The notes: generated by a model from the sequence alone, not told the origin. A stretch of DNA of 64,000 bases from Comamonadaceae bacterium (GCA_947448735.1 CANFOS010000013.1:1-64000); one strand, 5' to 3'. Positions 46,703 through 55,660 are shown, counted from the stretch's first letter. Program-made: numbers and translations.

Positions 46703-48060
46703 GCCTCGTTGATAGCATTGACCACTACCGTTACCCCGACGATGTAGAAATTAAACAAAACAAATTCAGGGAATTTCTCTGGTTTTGTGCAGGTGCAGAC
46801 TTGCAACTGTTGCGCCACTGTCCTCAGTCCGAGCGAATCAAGGAGGAGGGCATAGGCGGGGTGGTGCTGGCCACTGCCGTGCTCGCTTTCCTGTCATCGT
46901 CTTATGCGTTTTATCGGGTTTTCAATCCCGGCTCAGACGAAGGCACACCGACCATTGCTGTGGTGTCATCGGTGTTCTTTGGCCTGGTCTGGTCCATGAT
47001 CATCTTTAACCTAGACCGGTTCATTGTGTCCTCCGGTGGGCACGGTGATGGCACAGAAAAAATCACCCTGGATGAATTCTTGGGTGCCATTCCCCGTTTG
47101 TTGATGGCTTTGATCATTGGCTTTACCTTGTCCAAGCCGCTGGAGATTCGGGTGATGCAGTCCGAGTTGGATGCTATTTTGGTGGCCAAACAGGGCGAAT
47201 ACCTTTACGGTCGCAAAGATGCCAGCGGAAATGTGTTGACCCAAGACGAAAAAGGCAAACCGCTCAAGCCTGGAGCGATCGACACAGAAAAAACGCGATG
47301 GGACAACGAAATCAAAAAACTGAACGAGGTCAATTACAAAGCATTGATTGATGAGCAAAAGCTCATCGAAGCCAAAATCGAAGAGTACAGAGCACTCGAA
47401 ATAAAGGCGAGTGACACGGCCTACAAAGAAGCGGGTGGATCTGCCAACAACCGGGTTTCAGGACAAGGCCCTGGCTGGAAAGACGCCAAAGCCAACGAGG
47501 CGAAGTACCAGCAGCAAAAAGAAGAAGAAATAGCCAAGCTGGAAACCTGGAAAAAAGACCACGCGCAGGATCTTTCTCGCAAAGCCGACGACGAAGCAAA
47601 AATTGCACAAGACCACGATAAAAAACTCAAGGAAATTGAATACACGTCCAGCCACATGGGTGGCTTGGTCAACCGCATCATGTGGGCCCATGAAGAGTTC
47701 CCAACGGTGTCCTGGGCACTGACGCTCTTGCTCCTGTCGATCGAAGTGGCTCCGATCTTTTTCAAGATGATGCTGCGCAGCGGCCCCTACCACTACCTGA
47801 CCGAAAACCAGCGGGAAATTGTGGCGGCACGCTATGCGGTTGAAAGAAAAGCCAACGCACAGGCAGGCATCAGTGGTCAGCATGCAGAAATCGAGATTTA
47901 CCACCAAGCCAATGCGTCCTTGGTCTCCTCACTGGCGCATTTGAATTCGGAGGCGCGACTTTCTCAACAGGCGTTGGTGAAGTTCGAGGAATCGGTCAGC
48001 CAAGACATCAATGCGCATCCTGAAAAATACATTCAGTTGGACCCATCCTCCAAAGGTTGA
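46699..48060 (+). CDS. DUF4407 membrane coiled-coil protein
   Basis: The 453-residue protein matches DUF4407: FLWFCAGADLQLLRHCP and ERIKEEGIGGVVLATAVLAFLSS near the N-terminus. Three hydrophobic segments (about residues 50-75, 90-115, 125-145) precede a long charged coiled coil (about 150-310) and a fourth segment at about 335-355, then a polar tail. AAAGGAAG precedes the ATG. The topology 3 TM, coil, 1 TM is repeated in the last gene of the operon. The family's function is unknown; I infer a membrane scaffold or signal relay to the caspase. Confidence 0.82.
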   Translation: MSLVDSIDHYRYPDDVEIKQNKFREFLWFCAGADLQLLRHCPQSERIKEEGIGGVVLATAVLAFLSSSYAFYRVFNPGSDEGTPTIAVVSSVFFGLVWSMIIFNLDRFIVSSGGHGDGTEKITLDEFLGAIPRLLMALIIGFTLSKPLEIRVMQSELDAILVAKQGEYLYGRKDASGNVLTQDEKGKPLKPGAIDTEKTRWDNEIKKLNEVNYKALIDEQKLIEAKIEEYRALEIKASDTAYKEAGGSANNRVSGQGPGWKDAKANEAKYQQQKEEEIAKLETWKKDHAQDLSRKADDEAKIAQDHDKKLKEIEYTSSHMGGLVNRIMWAHEEFPTVSWALTLLLLSIEVAPIFFKMMLRSGPYHYLTENQREIVAARYAVERKANAQAGISGQHAEIEIYHQANASLVSSLAHLNSEARLSQQALVKFEESVSQDINAHPEKYIQLDPSSKG

Positions 48061-48081
48061 ACCCTCATCTCCTGATTGCGC

Positions 48082-50049
48082 ATGCTGTTTTCAAGACTCT
48101 CCGGGTTTGATCCATCGAACCTGGTCAAGCTTCCAATGCTCGAGCGCTGGAAGTTGGAGATGTTCAGCCTGTGGGCCATGCTCGGTGCGCTGGGGTGCTC
48201 GGCAGCCGCGGCGTACCTGTTTTTCATCACGACGCGGTCTTACGCTTTTGCCACAGTGGCTGCGGCCACTGTGGCCATTTGTTTTTTTGCTGTTCAAGCG
48301 TTGCTCAATTCAAACCGAGGACTGCCGCTCGGCGCCACAGCTGATGTCATCGCCCCCCCTGATGCCAAACAGTTTCACATCATTGTTTACCTGCTTTTGA
48401 CATTGGCGTTCACGCAGCCCATCCTGATTTTTGCAAGCAAACTGCTTGATCAACCCAAGATCAACGAGCTCAACCGGCTTGAATCCCAGTTGCGTGTTCA
48501 GGGGCTCATTGATGCACACACCTCAGCACAAGCCCAGCTCAAACGCGATCTCGCCAAAATCAGGGAAAAAATCAACACACTCGGCGGCAATTTAAGTCTC
48601 TATGTCTCCAATGAGGAGCTGGCGCTCCTCGACAACGTCACCCCACAAGGTCCTGCCCCTGCAGGCGCTGCCCCTCTTGGCACTGCCCCTGCTGGCCCTG
48701 GCCAGTCAATGAATTTGGCATCTGCCGCTCGCAAAGCCTTGGTGATTGGCAACAACGCATACTCGGAAAAGCCTTTGCAAGGGCCTGTTCGCGATGCCAA
48801 AGCCATGAAAATAAAATTGGAAAAAATGGGCTTCGCAGTCACGCTGCTGACCGATGCCACACGCCTTGCCATGGAGCAGCAGCTGGTGGACTACGTCAAC
48901 ACCCTGAAGCCGGGCGACATCAGTTTCGTGTACTACAGCGGTCACGGCACCCAAGTTCGAGGCGTCAATTATTTCGTTCCGGTGGACAAAGCACAGAGTC
49001 TCGATGACTATGTGTCGATCAATAAGCTCATGCAAATGCAGCGTGATAAATCCATCCTCGCGAACATCATCATGACGGACGCCTGCCGAGCCAACAGCAG
49101 CTATGAGACCGGCTTTGACTCCACGGGTGCGAGTCGAAACACCTACATCGCGATGGCCGCAGCTGCCGGTGAGTTTTCTTATGACGGCATACCGAATGGC
49201 GTATTCACGACCCGGGTGCTCAAACACATCACTGACGAAAAAGACATCGACACAATTTTCAATACGATCAAAGAAGAGATGGCTCGCGACCCTTCTGTGA
49301 AGCAACACCCGACCGCCATCAATTTCTTGGAAGAGCCCATCATGCTGGCGGTTCAAAAAGCACCCCCTCGCCCAGCAGCTTCAGCGCCATCCGTGCAAAC
49401 AAGCAGCAACACGCCGGGTAGACGCTTGCAGTGCATCAATACCAAGATCACGTCCGATCCTGAGTTTGATCGCCAAGGCTTGCTGAACCAATGTGTCAGT
49501 GAATTCCTCAGAATCAAAGACGACGTTCTGGAAGACAAACAAGTCGCCACGCAAACGCAAAGCGAGTTGGAAGAAAAACTCAAACTCAGGTTTTCTGAAG
49601 ACCAATTCAACCCCATCTATTTTTTCAACTACCTCTGGTCAAGTCAGGTGGTGAACTTATCAGACTCGGGCACCTCGAGCATCAAACCTGCTTACCGCTC
49701 CGCTTTGCTCAGCTTGCTGATTTGGTTTCTTTTGGCGGGTGGGTTTGTTTACCGTGAAAACCAGGCAGGCACTCAAAACGCTTACCGAGAATTCAGGGTG
49801 GAAGAAGAAAACGGGGAGCTTCAGACCGTTTACCGCAAGTACAGTTTGCTGGCAAATGAGGCCCTGAACCAATTCAAGGGCAAACTGGGCCGCGCGATCT
49901 CGTCACCGTCATTGCTCAACCCTGACTTGTCAGCGCATCTGCCAGATCCGTTCTCGGACGACGAAGACGTTGCCAATCGCAAAAACACGCATTACCTGAC
50001 CGATCAGGAAGCCATCGACCAATTGAAGAAATCTCTGAGGTCCACATGA
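48082..50049 (+). CDS. Membrane-embedded caspase-like (C14) cysteine protease
   Basis: The 655-residue protein has three N-terminal hydrophobic segments (about residues 30-75 and 95-120), a short coiled coil, a Pro/Ala/Gly-rich linker (about 190-210), the caspase fold from ALVIGNNAYSEKPL (about 216) to about 415, then a fourth membrane segment near residue 540 (ALLSLLIWFLLAGGFVY). The catalytic dyad is H288 in YYSGHG and C335 in TDACRAN. A TTG at 48076 is an alternative start. The caspase domain thus sits between membrane segments. The gene is flanked by two DUF4407-type genes and overlaps the second as ATGA. Targets unknown; release or activation by neighbours is inferred. Confidence 0.88.
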   Translation: MLFSRLSGFDPSNLVKLPMLERWKLEMFSLWAMLGALGCSAAAAYLFFITTRSYAFATVAAATVAICFFAVQALLNSNRGLPLGATADVIAPPDAKQFHIIVYLLLTLAFTQPILIFASKLLDQPKINELNRLESQLRVQGLIDAHTSAQAQLKRDLAKIREKINTLGGNLSLYVSNEELALLDNVTPQGPAPAGAAPLGTAPAGPGQSMNLASAARKALVIGNNAYSEKPLQGPVRDAKAMKIKLEKMGFAVTLLTDATRLAMEQQLVDYVNTLKPGDISFVYYSGHGTQVRGVNYFVPVDKAQSLDDYVSINKLMQMQRDKSILANIIMTDACRANSSYETGFDSTGASRNTYIAMAAAAGEFSYDGIPNGVFTTRVLKHITDEKDIDTIFNTIKEEMARDPSVKQHPTAINFLEEPIMLAVQKAPPRPAASAPSVQTSSNTPGRRLQCINTKITSDPEFDRQGLLNQCVSEFLRIKDDVLEDKQVATQTQSELEEKLKLRFSEDQFNPIYFFNYLWSSQVVNLSDSGTSSIKPAYRSALLSLLIWFLLAGGFVYRENQAGTQNAYREFRVEEENGELQTVYRKYSLLANEALNQFKGKLGRAISSPSLLNPDLSAHLPDPFSDDEDVANRKNTHYLTDQEAIDQLKKSLRST

Positions 50050-51095
50050 GTTTGGCGCACACCCTACAGCGATTGGCTGGAAAAGACCCCTACTTCCTTG
50101 ACCTTGCAAGCCATTCCGAGCGCGTGATGTGGGTTGCACTCGGCGCGATGACGACGCTGATCGGCTTGCTGGCATTCATCTCGGTCGGACAAGCCATGTT
50201 CTTGGTTTATTTTCCTGAGGGCTTCGACCATTCACCTCGCCACTGGTTGAATCTATCGTTCCTTGGATTCTTGGTCGTGGCTTGGACGATGATCATCTTC
50301 AATTTCTACCGATTCGCCCTGTCCACTGCCTTCACTTACAAAAGCCACTCATTCATGAGCGTATTGCCCAGACTGGTGATGCAGCTGTTCTTTGGACTTC
50401 TGATCGGTTTGTCTATCAGTCTGCCCCTGTCTGTAGCACTGGGGCATCAAGAGCTTAAGGACAACACGACACAACGCCAGGAAAAATTGATCAATAACAT
50501 CTACAAGACGATCGACACCAAACATGAGGCCGAACTGGTGGGTCTTTATGCCGAGTTGACTCAAAAACTACAGTCCCAGCAGGCCGCCACTTTGCGGCTT
50601 GAAACTTACCAGGGCTATCGAACGGCGTCCAAAGAAACGGATGAGGTCAAAGCTGCGGCGGATGCGGCAGCGGACTCGGCAAACCAGAGTCGAGAAAAAA
50701 TCATTGCCTTGCGCAAAAAAATTGAAGAGGATAAGAAAGACATTGAATCGACCATTCATGCCAACGATGGCCTCATGACCAACATCAAAAAAGCCGTTGA
50801 AAAAAACAAAATCATGTTGGTACTGATGTCTGTGTTCATATGCATGACACTGATCGCCACCACCTTGTTCGAGGCTTTCTTTTCTCCTGGTCTCTACGAA
50901 TATCTTATTGAATACAACAACCATCTGACCCTGGCTTCGCATGGGATCACAACATCGTCGAAAAAAATATTCATCGGATCAGAAGCCGTTACCCAGCCGC
51001 AGTACGCTTATCCTGAAGAATTGTTGCGTGAGCAAAAAATCAAAATAGCCCAGCAATCTCAAGACGACATGCAGGCCGTGAAAAATCAAGGCTAA
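50046..51095 (+). CDS. DUF4407-like membrane coiled-coil protein (second copy)
   Basis: The 349-residue protein repeats the layout of the gene at 46699: three membrane segments (VMWVALGAMTTLIGLLAF, FLGFLVVAWTMIIFNFYRF, VLPRLVMQLFFGLLIGLS), a charged coil (about 130-250) and one late membrane segment (IMLVLMSVFICMTLIATT). Short motifs are shared, such as MIIFN..RF and PRL.M near segments two and three. It lacks the CAGAD N-terminus, so it is a divergent paralogue. It starts inside the caspase stop codon and ends the operon. Confidence 0.75.
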   Translation: MSLAHTLQRLAGKDPYFLDLASHSERVMWVALGAMTTLIGLLAFISVGQAMFLVYFPEGFDHSPRHWLNLSFLGFLVVAWTMIIFNFYRFALSTAFTYKSHSFMSVLPRLVMQLFFGLLIGLSISLPLSVALGHQELKDNTTQRQEKLINNIYKTIDTKHEAELVGLYAELTQKLQSQQAATLRLETYQGYRTASKETDEVKAAADAAADSANQSREKIIALRKKIEEDKKDIESTIHANDGLMTNIKKAVEKNKIMLVLMSVFICMTLIATTLFEAFFSPGLYEYLIEYNNHLTLASHGITTSSKKIFIGSEAVTQPQYAYPEELLREQKIKIAQQSQDDMQAVKNQG

Positions 51096-51096
51096 G

Positions 51097-51552
51097 CTAC
51101 TTTTTTGCCGAATATTTTTCAAACTTGGTGTTGATCTCGGCAATGCATCGGTTGAACATTTTCGCGTTCGGGTCTTTGATGTTCTTGTACGAGATATCCA
51201 TGCATTTCAGGAATCCGCCGAAGCATTGATCTTTGGCTTGGCTTTCCTTTTCAGCCGCCGACAGCTTTTTCTGTGAGGCCTGGTTATGGCTCTCCCGCAA
51301 TCTGTTGCCCACGCACTTCAGGCTGTCCTTGCCGACTTTGTTTCTGACCTTCTCGCCATATCTTTCAACAAGGCTCAACTCGGCCGAAGCGGGCTTTAAC
51401 AGTCTTGCAAGCAAACCCGTCTGTTTGCCTGCCGCATTTTTTTCTGCTTGCATCAATAGCTTGACTGCCTCAGAGCCCACATTGGCAAACGATGCAGCAA
51501 TTGCAAAGCAGGCAATCAAGCCAACAAATAAGTGATGTGCGCGTGGCATCAT
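51097..51552 (-). CDS. Small secreted lysine-rich protein
   Basis: The 151-residue protein has a signal peptide (HHLFVGLIACFAIAASFA) and a mature helical region rich in Lys and Glu with four cysteines (LKCVGNRL, DQCFGGFLKCMD, NRCIAE), likely disulfide-bonded in the periplasm. It converges on the caspase operon with a one-base gap. No recognised family. It could be a regulator or a target of the neighbouring proteins, but this rests on position only. Confidence 0.65.
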   Translation of the reverse strand: MMPRAHHLFVGLIACFAIAASFANVGSEAVKLLMQAEKNAAGKQTGLLARLLKPASAELSLVERYGEKVRNKVGKDSLKCVGNRLRESHNQASQKKLSAAEKESQAKDQCFGGFLKCMDISYKNIKDPNAKMFNRCIAEINTKFEKYSAKK

Positions 51553-51922
51553 TTTTAATTAGAACTTTCTCGTTAATATTAGCACGAGGGTCTTGGTTGT
51601 TCATTGACAAAAAGAACCCAAATGGCGCCGAACAACTCGTTCATGTGCGTCTATTCGGCATGTGGTGGGTGATGCATATTGTTCCGCTTACGCCTGCCTG
51701 AGTCGGGCTGAGTAACTTCGCGCGGGCAGGACCATGACTCGAGAACGCTGCGATGGCAGCAGGAGAAGCATCGTTCGCTGAAACATGCCAGTAATCGCGG
51801 CATAGATGCGTCCAAGTCAGACTAAGTTGCCACTGCCGAGCTGTACAAAAGTAGCATTTGTGGCGACTTTGGGCTGAAAATCCGTGCCAAAACCCGCGCC
51901 GTTATTCAAGCAGAAAATGTAA
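51553..51922. other. Intergenic stretch with no recognised gene
   Basis: Short open frames exist (for example one ending HIVPLTPA near 51700), but none has a convincing start, ribosome-binding site or recognisable motif. I see no terminator-like hairpin with a T run. The promoter of the secreted-protein gene on the minus strand should lie at its left end. Confidence 0.5.
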
Positions 51923-52022
51923 GGTGACGAGCCTTGACCCCGGCACTGACTCCACAGTTAGGGCTGCTTGGTTCCCCACCTGACCCGGTTGGCCGCTTTA
52001 CCATGCGGGAAGGCTCGTCACC
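51923..52022 (-). ncRNA. ffs: 4.5S signal recognition particle RNA
   Basis: On the minus strand the ends pair perfectly over 13 bp (GGTGACGAGCCTT with AAGGCTCGTCACC). The conserved SRP domain IV is present: GTCAGGT, the GGGGAAC tetraloop region and CAAGCAGCC, closely matching E. coli 4.5S RNA, and GTGCCGGGG near the 3' side also matches. Length is about 100 nt. It is divergent from dnaX. The RNA binds Ffh and targets membrane proteins. Confidence 0.92.
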
Positions 52023-52059
52023 ACCGATTGTAGGTGATTCGGCACTTTAGAATGTGCGA

Positions 52060-53877
52060 ATGTCTTATCTCGTCCTGGCCCGCAAATACCGCCCAAAAAA
52101 CTTCTCTGAAATGGTCGGGCAGTCGCATGTGGTGCAGGCCTTGGGCAATGCCTTGACCACCCAGCGTTTGCACCATGCCTACCTGTTCACGGGCACACGG
52201 GGCGTGGGCAAAACGACGATTTCACGTATTTTGGCCAAGTCGCTCAATTGCATTGGCACCGACGGGCAGGGCGGTATCACCGCTACGCCTTGCGGGGTTT
52301 GCCAAGCTTGCACCGATATTGATAGCGGCCGGTTTGTGGACTACACCGAGCTAGACGCGGCGTCCAACCGGGGCGTTGATGAAATCGCGCAGCTGCTTGA
52401 GCAGGCCGTTTACAAGCCGGTGGTCGGGCGCTTCAAGGTCTTCATGATCGACGAGGTGCACATGCTGACGAACACGGCGTTTAACGCCATGCTCAAAACG
52501 CTGGAAGAGCCGCCGGAATACCTCAAATTTGTTCTGGCCACGACGGACCCCCAAAAAGTGCCCGCGACCGTGCTGTCGCGGTGCCTTCAATTTAACCTGC
52601 GACCGATGGCGCCTGAGACGATTCTGGAGCACCTGGGCCATGTGCTGGGCATTGAACACGTGCCGTCAGAGCCCCAGGCGCTGCGCTTGCTGGCCCGGGC
52701 GGCGCGTGGGTCGATGCGCGATGCGCTGTCTTTGACTGACCAGGCCATTGCTTTTGGCTCGGGCGCGCTGCAGGAGGCCAGCGTGCGCCTGATGCTGGGC
52801 AGTGTTGACCGCAGCTATGTGTTCAAGTTGCTCGACGCGCTGGCCCGGGGGGATGGCAAAACCGTGGTCGAAACATCGGAAGCGCTGCGCTTGAACGGCC
52901 TGAGCGCTGCTTCTACCCTGGAAGAAATGACGACGGTGCTGCAACGCATGGCGGTGCTGCAAGCGGTGCCGGACATGATGGCCAAGTCGCTCGAGGTCGA
53001 TGACGATACCGACCCGGAAGCGAGCGAAACAGCCCGGCTGGCGCAAACCCTGCCGCCTGACGAAACGCAGTTGCTTTACAGCCTGTGCCTGCACGGCCGC
53101 GGCGAACTGGGCCTGGCGCCCGACGAGTACGCGGCGCTGACGATGGTGCTGCTGCGTCTGCTGGCTTTCAAGCCCACGGGCAGCGTGCCCTTGCCTTTGG
53201 GCTCCAAGACGGGGAGCGCCGCCGAGCCTGGAAAAAAGCCTCAGAGCCCGCCTGAGTCCGTCCGGGCGCCTCACCCGGAGCCTGTTCGGGCCGCTCCCGT
53301 GGCTCTGGCGCAGCACGCAGAGGCGGCAGACCCGAAAATCGCCCCCCCTCCGCCTGGTAACAGTGGTTTTGAGGTGCCTAATTCGCCTCCAGGCCAATCA
53401 ATACAAGCACTGGTATATCCTGAATTGATAGCGCCTCCAGTGCTGGTCGACGAAGCTCCTGCGTCTGCCGAAACGGCGCTGGGCGATATGTGGGCCGCTC
53501 TCGTCACCCAACTTGTCGCCGCTGACGCCATCAAAACCATGCCGCGCGAGTTGGCCTTGCAGTCGCAACTGGCGGCGATCCACGGCTCGGTGTGGGCATT
53601 GCGGGTGGAAAGCCCGTCTCTGAACAGCCCCGCCAACATCGACAAGTTGCAAGCCGCCATCAACGCAGCGCGGCCCAGCGCAAGCGTTCAGCTGACAGTA
53701 GAAATCGGCCCCGTCACGGACACGCCGGTGCGCCGACACCAGGCGCTGGCCAAACAGCGTCAGGCCCAGGCTGAAGCGCTGATACACAACGACCCGTTTG
53801 TGCAGGACATGGTGCGTCACTGGGGCGGCAAAGTCGTCCCCGGCAGCATCAAGCACACCGTGCAAGCGTCGGCTTGA
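52060..53877 (+). CDS. dnaX: DNA polymerase III subunits tau/gamma
   Basis: The 605-residue clamp-loader subunit starts MSYLVLARKYRPKNFSEMVG; ATG 52060 is chosen over GTG 52054. Walker A is GTRGVGKTT (about residues 45-53), zinc-binding cysteines follow (CGVCQAC), and the DEVHML and LSRCLQF (arginine finger) motifs are present. After domain III the chain is Pro/Ala-rich and carries the tau-specific C-terminus. An A-AAA-AAG heptamer at 53232-53238, read in the E. coli frame, could produce a short gamma form of about 398 residues. ebfC and recR follow, the usual order. Confidence 0.96.
   Translation: MSYLVLARKYRPKNFSEMVGQSHVVQALGNALTTQRLHHAYLFTGTRGVGKTTISRILAKSLNCIGTDGQGGITATPCGVCQACTDIDSGRFVDYTELDAASNRGVDEIAQLLEQAVYKPVVGRFKVFMIDEVHMLTNTAFNAMLKTLEEPPEYLKFVLATTDPQKVPATVLSRCLQFNLRPMAPETILEHLGHVLGIEHVPSEPQALRLLARAARGSMRDALSLTDQAIAFGSGALQEASVRLMLGSVDRSYVFKLLDALARGDGKTVVETSEALRLNGLSAASTLEEMTTVLQRMAVLQAVPDMMAKSLEVDDDTDPEASETARLAQTLPPDETQLLYSLCLHGRGELGLAPDEYAALTMVLLRLLAFKPTGSVPLPLGSKTGSAAEPGKKPQSPPESVRAPHPEPVRAAPVALAQHAEAADPKIAPPPPGNSGFEVPNSPPGQSIQALVYPELIAPPVLVDEAPASAETALGDMWAALVTQLVAADAIKTMPRELALQSQLAAIHGSVWALRVESPSLNSPANIDKLQAAINAARPSASVQLTVEIGPVTDTPVRRHQALAKQRQAQAEALIHNDPFVQDMVRHWGGKVVPGSIKHTVQASA
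53232..53255 (+). promoter_or_regulatory. Probable programmed -1 frameshift signal in dnaX
   Basis: The heptamer A-AAA-AAG (53232-53238) is in the slip-prone frame (codons GGA AAA AAG). After a -1 shift translation would read five codons (A-S-E-P-A) and stop at TGA 53253-53255. GGGGAG lies 15 nt upstream and hairpins such as TCCGGG...CCCGGA lie just downstream, as in the E. coli gamma signal. Confidence 0.6.
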
Positions 53878-53945
53878 AGTGCCCATGACACGCCAAGCCG
53901 ATATGATTCATGCCATCTAAAAAACCATCGTCAAAGGAATAAAAC

Positions 53946-54278
53946 ATGTTCAACAAAGGGCAACTTGCCGGACTCATGAAGCAGGCGCAGGCCATGCAGG
54001 ACAACATGAAGAAAGCCCAGGACGAACTGGCTTTCATTGAAGTCACGGCTGAAGCCGGCTCGGGTCTCGTGAAGGTCACCATGACCTGCAAACACGAAGT
54101 CAAACGGGTGGAGATCGCGCCAAGCCTGCTGACAGATGACAAAGACATGATGGAGGACCTGGTGGCTGCCGCTTTCAACGCTGCTGTGCGCAAGGCTGAA
54201 GAGGTCAGCGGCGAGAAGATGGGCAAGATCACCGCCGGTATGCCAAGCCTGCCCGGCGGCATGAAACTCCCGTTCTGA
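53946..54278 (+). CDS. ebfC: YbaB/EbfC-family nucleoid-associated protein
   Basis: The 110-residue protein begins [21 protein letters not shown] and carries the conserved [14 protein letters not shown] strand, with a C-terminus [12 protein letters not shown] typical of YbaB proteins. It is a dimeric DNA-binding protein associated with the nucleoid. AAAGGA precedes the ATG. It lies between dnaX and recR as in most proteobacteria. Confidence 0.96.
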   Translation: MFNKGQLAGLMKQAQAMQDNMKKAQDELAFIEVTAEAGSGLVKVTMTCKHEVKRVEIAPSLLTDDKDMMEDLVAAAFNAAVRKAEEVSGEKMGKITAGMPSLPGGMKLPF

Positions 54279-54304
54279 TTTTGGCATTTGAATTTACAAG
54301 CAGG

Positions 54305-54360
54305 GGCCGCGGGACTGGCTTTGCCAGACCGCAGGCGCAGCGCCCCCTCGGGGGGCAGAG
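54305..54360. repeat. GC-rich hairpin repeat between ebfC and recR
   Basis: TGGC-TTT-GCCA and GCCCCC-TC-GGGGGGC hairpins lie in the gap before recR. The element resembles the boxC-boxB repeat at 10212-10277 in its mix of small stems, though not base for base. It is probably a member of a dispersed REP-like family. Confidence 0.6.
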
Positions 54361-54392
54361 AGCTACATGCAATGAGCGAACGTGGGGGCTTC

Positions 54393-55013
54393 ATGTCTAA
54401 TGCACTTGAAGGCTTGACCCAAGCGCTGCGCAAGCTGCCTGGCGTGGGGGTCAAGTCTGCGGCGCGGATGGCGTTTCACTTGCTGCAGCATGACAAAAAC
54501 GCTGCCTTGCAAATTGCCAGGGCGCTTGAGCATGCGGTGGCCAGCATCCAGCATTGCACGCTGTGCAACACGTTGACCGAACTTGACGTGTGCAGCACCT
54601 GTGCCAGCGCCCAGCGTGACCGCAGCAAGCTGTGCGTGGTTGAAACCCCGGCCGACCAGGCTGCGCTGGAGCGCACGCTGGCTTACAAGGGCCTGTACTT
54701 TGTGCTGATGGGCAAGCTGAGCCCGCTCGATGGCATTGGCCCCAAAGACATTGGCCTGCAAAAGCTGTTTGACCGAGTCGTTCCCAAAACTGCGGACGGC
54801 CAGCCGGTGCCAGCGAACGAGCGAGAAGTGCAGGAAGTTATTCTGGCGACCAACTTCACGGCCGAAGGCGAAGCCACCGCCCACGTGATTGCACAGGCCC
54901 TGAAGGCGCGCGGCGCGCAGGTCACGCGGCTGGCACGCGGCGTACCGGTGGGCAGTGAACTGGAATATGTTGATTTGGGCACCATTGCCCACGCTTTGGT
55001 AGACCGGCGTTAA
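54393..55013 (+). CDS. recR: Recombination mediator protein RecR
   Basis: The 206-residue protein has the helix-hairpin-helix [20 protein letters not shown], the C4 zinc finger [16 protein letters not shown] and the Toprim domain ([28 protein letters not shown]). ATG 54393 gives the expected N-terminus and length (E. coli RecR is 201); an upstream ATG at 54372 is possible. RecR works with RecF and RecO in gap repair. Confidence 0.96.
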   Translation: MSNALEGLTQALRKLPGVGVKSAARMAFHLLQHDKNAALQIARALEHAVASIQHCTLCNTLTELDVCSTCASAQRDRSKLCVVETPADQAALERTLAYKGLYFVLMGKLSPLDGIGPKDIGLQKLFDRVVPKTADGQPVPANEREVQEVILATNFTAEGEATAHVIAQALKARGAQVTRLARGVPVGSELEYVDLGTIAHALVDRR

Positions 55014-55099
55014 AAAGCTGGCGGCTACCTGAATGCTATAAATTAAATAGCTGCTCGGACAACTAAAACAAGGCCTTGAGGCCAGAAAGGTAGTTTTTA

Positions 55100-55513
55100 A
55101 TGACTTTTTTACATTTTACGATCGCTTATTGGTGCGTCCTGGTGGCGGCGGTCCTGCCTGTGGTGTGCGCCGGCATTGCCAAGTCCGGTATGTTCCGCAT
55201 TTCGCCCAAAAAGGGCGGTTACGACAACAATGACCCGCGTGCCTGGCTGGCCAGACAAACCGACTGGCGCGCCAGAGCCAATGCAGCCCAGGCCAACACC
55301 TTTGAGGCCTTGCCGTTTTTCTTTGCCGCCGTCATCATCGCGCACCAGTTGCAGGCCCGGCAGGCGGCGGTCGACATTCTGGCTTTTATGTTTGTGGTGC
55401 TGCGCATTGCCTACATCGTGATGTACGTGGCTGATATGGCCAAAACCCGCAGCGCCATTTGGGTGACTGCCTTTTTGGTCAATATCTGGATACTTTTAAG
55501 CGGTTTTCGCTGA
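55100..55513 (+). CDS. MAPEG-family integral membrane protein
   Basis: The 137-residue protein has four hydrophobic segments and the MAPEG pattern: RISPKKGGYDNNDPRAW and RANAAQANTFEALPFFFAAV, as in bacterial membrane-associated eicosanoid/glutathione metabolism proteins. Bacterial members are of uncertain function. A GAAAGG site is 11 nt before the ATG. It lies alone after recR and is followed by a strong terminator. Confidence 0.88.
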   Translation: MTFLHFTIAYWCVLVAAVLPVVCAGIAKSGMFRISPKKGGYDNNDPRAWLARQTDWRARANAAQANTFEALPFFFAAVIIAHQLQARQAAVDILAFMFVVLRIAYIVMYVADMAKTRSAIWVTAFLVNIWILLSGFR

Positions 55514-55576
55514 TGTTTTGAGGCTAGCCCTAGCGGCAGGTGTAGGCAGTCGTCAATTCCTGCTGTCGCGTGAGTG

Positions 55577-55614
55577 AAAACCCGCACGGGATGTTCCCGA
55601 TGTGGGTTTTTTTA
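55577..55614 (+). terminator. Rho-independent terminator after the MAPEG gene
   Basis: AAAACCCGCA pairs with TGTGGGTTTT, with an inner CGGGA-TGT-TCCCG hairpin, followed by a T run. It would end the transcript of the MAPEG gene and could isolate the next gene. Confidence 0.8.
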
Positions 55615-55660
55615 TGCCTTGATAGTCTTAACTGCTTCAACATAAAAGTATTTCAGCCGC

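Noticed and set aside
44333..51095. A Zorya-type anti-phage system, because of an OmpA-domain membrane protein with membrane partners
   Set aside because: DUF4407 proteins are not MotA-like, and no ZorC, ZorD or ZorE equivalents are present. The caspase core has no place in Zorya.
51492..51701. Short plus-strand frame near the secreted-protein gene
   Set aside because: It overlaps the signal peptide coding region of the minus-strand gene and shows no family features.
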